Source: Candidatus Woesearchaeota archaeon (lineage in GTDB: Archaea; Nanobdellota; Nanobdellia; Woesearchaeales; UBA10200). Taken from it: a DNA stretch of 17,045 nucleotides. Within the stretch, counting starts at the first letter, position 1; each line of letters begins with the position of its first letter. Shown one piece after another: positions 13,853-17,045 of the stretch. Made by a program: the position numbers and the translations under genes. The DNA lies in assembly GCA_016180275.1 (NCBI GenBank), contig JACPBN010000003.1:1-17045 (forward strand). The letters are read 5' to 3'. The notes beneath the pieces are model-generated. The model did not search any database. It saw only the letters and a program-made list of their open reading frames with translations, and was not told the origin of the DNA.

Positions 13853-15562
13853 TTATGACAGTGATTTATACCACTGGCTTAATACATCTTCAGCAGGTTT
13901 GCTACGAATGTTGTATTCTTTGGTCAGCTGAAATTCGTCTGGCCAGTAAGTAAAAGGATAAACGCCGATAATATAAGATGACTGGGAAACCGCATTCATT
14001 ATTGCTTCAAACCCCATTGCCTGTTCCTCTAAATCAAGCTTGTATTTGTCAGAATAAGGTTCCCAAACAGCGGTTGCCGTATCATCAACTCCGGCTTTGC
14101 CGGTTAATCCTCCGTCAATGCTCGGATAAGCAACCTGTTGAAGAATAATCGGTTTTTTATATTTTTCGTATAATGGTTTTAATCTTAAATCAAAAATCTT
14201 TTTAGAATTGGTATTTAATTCTTCCTGCGCTGGATTGTTTTTGTCAGTAAGACCAACCCACCAGTTAATACCAATAAAATCAGCTTGTTCCATAACTGGA
14301 ATATCATCCGGATTTGGCCAAATGCTGGGAATATCCCTGCTAATCTCTCCGCCAATGAAAAGACTGCGGCCCAACTTTCCCCTATAAGCAGATTTTGCCT
14401 TGCTATAAATCGCTTCCAGCCTTTCTTTGTAATCTGCCGGCCTTTTGTCCGGCGATGCCGCTACTGCAACCCAGTCACCTGTGATAACCAAATATTCAAC
14501 ATTGTACTTATTCGCCTTATCTACAAAATACATGGTGTATTTTTCGTACTCGTTAAACCATTCGTCCCACCATTCTTTGGAAAAGCTTGCCTTGCTGGTA
14601 TCGGCACAGCAGATCTGGGGCATCATATAAACCTTAAAGCCGTCCGCTTTCATCTTATTTAAATGAAACTCCAATGCATCATCAGGATAAGTGTGACCGA
14701 AGCCTTCATAAGTGATTATTGGAACAGGATTCACCTGCTTGTAATCCCATGGCGGAGCTATTTCAACCCATTGGAATCCTTTTTCCCTCAGGCGTGCATG
14801 AGTGCTGTCAAGCAAATCTTTAAAATTTCCCCACCAAAAGTCAACCATCAGTGCCCCTTCTTGGAACTTCTCAGAATTCACTCTTAACAAAAATTGAACT
14901 TTGCCGGCATTGGTCGGAATCATCGGCATTTGGTACTCTCCTTTCGGCAGCCATCTCCATTTTTCAACTGTATCATTTATTTGCTTTGGTTCCTTTTCAA
15001 CCAAAACCTTGCGAGAAGCTGTTTTTGAGTCTGGTGAAAATTCCTCTGCCCCAACAAAGCCCCAGTTATCACGCAGATACCTATAACTGATTTCTTTATT
15101 TTTAAAATCTCTCAAATCAACTTTCAAATACCAGACATTTTCAACCATTTTCTCCATTTTTAAATTTCTTCCCCATTCATTTAATCCTTCACTGATTTGA
15201 AGATAAACTATGGTCTGGTTAGGAGTATTTTCAGGAACCTGAACACTGAATTTAAGAATATAATCCGGAACTTCAGATGGTGCAACAAAAGGTGTCTCAG
15301 TTGTTGTAACTGACGTGTTTTTTTCATATTCACACAGCTTTTTGCATCCTTCAAAAGGCAAGGAACTGCAATCAGCGGGCCATGCTACTTGCTTTCCAGC
15401 TCTCCAATCTTCACAAAATTGGCGCATGCTTGTAGTAGGGATCATAGAACAGGATGGCGGAAAACAGCCAAAGTCATCTTTTGCTGACTGTCCGCCTTGT
15501 TGAACGCAACCAATAATAAAAATCAAAGTTACAAATAATAAAAGTAAAATTATCTTTTTCAT
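13853..15562 (-). CDS. Lipoprotein with starch-binding-like domain and glycosidase-like TIM barrel
   Basis: 569 aa from ATG 15562, one base after the upstream stop. The lipobox IIGC gives C19. A Cys-rich stretch (33-77) ends CKKLC. Residues 100-190 resemble a CBM20-type domain: TIVYLQISEGLNEWGRN, then YLKVDLRDFKNKEISYRYL. Residues 235-569 look like a (beta/alpha)8 barrel of GH113-like type: KGFQWVEIAPPWDY, EYLVITGDWVAVA, DFIGINWWVG, PIILQQVAYPSIDGG. In active relatives the strand 4 and strand 7 positions usually carry Glu. Here they read TGD (361-363) and QQ (475-476), so a sugar-binding pseudoenzyme is possible. G+C seems somewhat higher here than in neighbours, hinting at transfer. Family placement is moderate. 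Confidence 0.65.
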   Translation of the reverse strand: MKKIILLLLFVTLIFIIGCVQQGGQSAKDDFGCFPPSCSMIPTTSMRQFCEDWRAGKQVAWPADCSSLPFEGCKKLCEYEKNTSVTTTETPFVAPSEVPDYILKFSVQVPENTPNQTIVYLQISEGLNEWGRNLKMEKMVENVWYLKVDLRDFKNKEISYRYLRDNWGFVGAEEFSPDSKTASRKVLVEKEPKQINDTVEKWRWLPKGEYQMPMIPTNAGKVQFLLRVNSEKFQEGALMVDFWWGNFKDLLDSTHARLREKGFQWVEIAPPWDYKQVNPVPIITYEGFGHTYPDDALEFHLNKMKADGFKVYMMPQICCADTSKASFSKEWWDEWFNEYEKYTMYFVDKANKYNVEYLVITGDWVAVAASPDKRPADYKERLEAIYSKAKSAYRGKLGRSLFIGGEISRDIPSIWPNPDDIPVMEQADFIGINWWVGLTDKNNPAQEELNTNSKKIFDLRLKPLYEKYKKPIILQQVAYPSIDGGLTGKAGVDDTATAVWEPYSDKYKLDLEEQAMGFEAIMNAVSQSSYIIGVYPFTYWPDEFQLTKEYNIRSKPAEDVLSQWYKSLS

Positions 15563-15563
15563 T

Positions 15564-16013
15564 TCACAGCCATCTACCTTCTTTTTTGACTTCAGGATTA
15601 TTTTTAAGGCTGATAAATATCGGCCCAAGGATTATTACAATGACCATGACTAAAAAGCTGCCATAAAAGAATCTGTTTAAGAGATGTAAGATATATTGCC
15701 CTATGGTAGGGTCTGAGTAAGGAAATAAAAATACCCTAAATACAAAAGCCTTCAGGCCATGAATAATAAAAGAATATATAATGCCTAAAACAATAACATT
15801 CTTGAAATTAAAATCATAATATAATGTAAGCTTAACTACTGAAAAAGCCACCATCAAAGCCCATAAAGCCTGTGTTAAGTTTAAGATAAAAGGAAATCGA
15901 TTACTTAAAGGAACTGCAACATAGTATTGCGAGATTACAACTAAAACTACGCCAATAATATAATACCATATAGGCATGATGTATTCTTTAAGTGTCTTTC
16001 CGAATATTTTCAT
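15564..16013 (-). CDS. Four-helix membrane protein of unknown function
   Basis: 149 aa with four predicted helices (about 12-34, 43-63, 72-94, 115-136) and a short basic tail. No family was recognised. Charged or aromatic residues between helices include KLTLYYDFNFKN and VFRVFLFPYSDPTIGQ. It is the first gene of the surface operon: its stop is one base from the start of the glycosidase-like lipoprotein. It may anchor or help export the two lipoproteins that follow. No clear ribosome binding site lies ahead of the ATG, which suits a short-leader transcript from the TATA-like site near 16065. Confidence 0.7.
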   Translation of the reverse strand: MKIFGKTLKEYIMPIWYYIIGVVLVVISQYYVAVPLSNRFPFILNLTQALWALMVAFSVVKLTLYYDFNFKNVIVLGIIYSFIIHGLKAFVFRVFLFPYSDPTIGQYILHLLNRFFYGSFLVMVIVIILGPIFISLKNNPEVKKEGRWL

Positions 16014-16060
16014 TTTTGTATTGCCTGTTTTATCTTGAATTATCTATATTAACTTTCTCA

Positions 16061-16070
16061 TTTATATCAT
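16061..16070 (-). promoter_or_regulatory. TATA-like element of the surface lipoprotein operon
   Basis: On the minus strand ATGATATAAA lies about 48-57 nt ahead of ATG 16013 and 10 nt outside the foldback element. Transcript start is expected near 16036-16040. Weak evidence: the whole gap is AT-rich. Confidence 0.35.
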
Positions 16071-16079
16071 TTTCTACTA

Positions 16080-16336
16080 TAGTATGTATTAAGCTGATAT
16101 TTGCAAAGCAGAGGCGTCATCTGCCCTTTTTTAGCGAGCATAAATCCAATTAACTCTGCTAAGTTTCGGCGGGCAATGACATTGAGATAAAAATTTTCTA
16201 ACACAGCACGCAATGCTTTTCTATTATCATCTCTAGTATCTAAGCGTAGAGGAGCCGAAACTCTTTAAATAATGCTAGCAAGTGCTCGCTGGCAGATGAT
16301 GCCTCTGCTTTTATCATTGGAGCTTAATACATACTA
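16080..16336. mobile_element. MITE-like foldback element with 16-bp terminal inverted repeats
   Basis: TAGTATGTATTAAGCT (16080-16095) and its exact reverse complement (16321-16336) are the ends. Further paired arms follow inward in the same order: 16105-16125 with 16291-16311 (21 nt, one mismatch), AGCGAGCA (16133-16140) with TGCTCGCT (16283-16290), and GTTTCGGC (16163-16170) with GCCGAAAC (16254-16261). The whole 257 bp could fold into one long hairpin around a loop at 16171-16253. It has no ORF. TTCTA occurs near both outer edges (16072-16076, 16338-16342) as a possible but offset target duplication. Alternatives are a structured RNA gene or a large regulatory hairpin. It fills most of the 348-nt gap at 16014-16361. 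Confidence 0.6.
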
Positions 16337-16361
16337 CTTCTAATTTCTTCTTCTTATTCTA

Positions 16362-16634
16362 TCACAGGCATTCCTTATACCTGTCAGGATGATGGCTCAT
16401 GTGATCTTTCCAGCTTTTGTCATCATATCCTTCAGGAACTGCGCATTTATCTGCTGGATTCTCTGCAGCAATTGCTTTGTTGTATGCAGATGACCCCACA
16501 TATCCTGCTGCTTGGGCATTACTATTTCCGATACTTCCACTGCCTGCAAAAAATGTAGAGTAGATTGTAAACCCTAATGCAGCAAATACCAATATTGCTA
16601 AAATTACATATGTTATTTTTTCTGTTTTGTCCAT
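16362..16634 (-). CDS. Small membrane-anchored protein with Cys/His-rich tail
   Basis: 90 aa from ATG 16634, with AAGTGAT and AGGAG ahead; the GTG at 16643 lies in that region. One membrane helix lies at 8-29, then a small-residue linker, then the tail DKCAVPEGYDDKSWKDHMSH followed by HPDRYKECL. C64, H78, H81, H82 and C89 could form a metal site. I do not recognise a named family. The gene lies 26 nt after the ACCAHH membrane protein and likely shares its transcript. The foldback element follows its stop. Confidence 0.7.
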   Translation of the reverse strand: MDKTEKITYVILAILVFAALGFTIYSTFFAGSGSIGNSNAQAAGYVGSSAYNKAIAAENPADKCAVPEGYDDKSWKDHMSHHPDRYKECL

Positions 16635-16660
16635 TGCTATCACTTCTCCTTGCTCTTTAT

Positions 16661-17045
16661 CTAGTATCTAATCGTATAACCAATAGTTGTAAGTATCACA
16701 ATAACTCCAATCAATGCAGCCACGTTAATTGCAAACTTCAGATTTAACTTCAAAAGATTTCTCAACAAAAAATTATTGAATTTTGCATTGAACTTCTGCA
16801 GCATCCTTAGCATTATCAACATTCCTACCATATTTGAAAAAACACCTGTTAAAAGAAAAACAGTTTGATATTTGCTGAGGAACATTGCAAATGCAGAGAA
16901 CCCAATTATAGGCAGTAGATCTGTAAGATGATGGGCACAGCAAGCTACCATTGAAGTGCCAGAGAGTGCAGCAGAGCCTGTGACACTTGCGTTTGCTGCA
17001 GCAAGATTCTGCATCTTCTGCTTGTGGATCTCTCTTAAATAAACA
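16661..17045 (-). CDS. Membrane protein with ACCAHH motif, 5'-truncated by the window edge
   Basis: The reading frame stays open to the end of the window (VYLREIHKQK ahead of the first internal Met at 17014), so the true start lies outside. The visible part has GTSMVACCAHHLTDLLPIIG, then helices around FSAFAMFL, TVFLLTGVFSNMVGMLIML and INVAALIGVIVILTTIGYTI. The adjacent CC and HH in a helix resemble metal-handling membrane proteins such as mercury or copper transporters, but no family could be named. Together with the Cys/His-tailed protein that follows it may form a small metal-handling pair. Confidence 0.65.
   Translation of the reverse strand, partial: VYLREIHKQKMQNLAAANASVTGSAALSGTSMVACCAHHLTDLLPIIGFSAFAMFLSKYQTVFLLTGVFSNMVGMLIMLRMLQKFNAKFNNFLLRNLLKLNLKFAINVAALIGVIVILTTIGYTIRY

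Noticed and set aside
14285..14662. 125-aa plus-strand open frame
   Set aside because: It is antisense to the glycosidase-like gene, with no start signal and no recognisable motif.
16080..16336. Integron attC site or integron-like cassette boundary
   Set aside because: The paired arms have no matching RYYYAAC/GTTRRRY core boxes, and the structure is much longer than typical attC sites.

Overview
The window is an AT-rich stretch (roughly one third G+C by eye) that most likely comes from an archaeon. The signs are GGTGA-type ribosome binding sites, TATA boxes about 25 nt ahead of inferred transcript starts, poly-T stops without stems, a COG1361/CARDB surface protein next to COG1033 RND exporters, and archaeal-style lipoproteins. 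The family mix would suit a DPANN-type archaeon (for example Woesearchaeota-like), but that placement is inference. No rRNA, tRNA, CRISPR array or transposase gene was seen. Almost all genes lie on the minus strand, so the account below runs from high to low coordinates.

Right edge (17045-16362): a membrane protein cut by the window end, with an ACCAHH motif, and a small membrane-anchored protein ending in a Cys/His-rich tail. Next is a 348-nt gap (16014-16361) filled by a 257-bp foldback element with 16-bp perfect terminal inverted repeats. A half copy of the same element opens the window (1-103), so two related copies bracket about 16 kb.

Cell-surface operon (16013-11487): a four-helix membrane protein, a lipoprotein with a starch-binding-like domain and a TIM-barrel glycosidase-like domain, and a lipoprotein with about 13 Asp-box beta-propeller repeats. 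An 18-codon hydrophobic micro-ORF is joined to the last gene by an ATGA overlap.

Sulfide and stress block (11408-8901): an ArsR-family repressor, a sulfide:quinone oxidoreductase-like flavoprotein, a Met/Gly-rich SHOCT membrane protein, a 48-nt composite hairpin, and an OsmC peroxiredoxin.

Metal/sulfur export operon (8840-1806): two half-size RND permeases, a CARDB/COG1361 anchored surface protein, a NicO/RcnA-like six-helix protein, a P1B-2 Zn/Cd/Pb-type ATPase, a DsrE-family thiol protein and a SAM methyltransferase, with overlapping or very close genes. Its promoter carries a 17-bp site identical at 14 of 17 positions to one in the arsR promoter, which suggests that one sensor controls both blocks.

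Left end (1686-147): a Met/Gly-rich, probably copper-binding secreted membrane protein; a frameshifted remnant that appears to join a hydrogenase/ferredoxin-like N-terminus to a HypA-like zinc ribbon; a 16-codon hydrophobic micro-ORF; and, on the plus strand, a CbtB-like cobalt transporter subunit. Taken together the window reads as an accessory island for soft-metal (Ni/Co/Zn/Cu) and sulfide handling.
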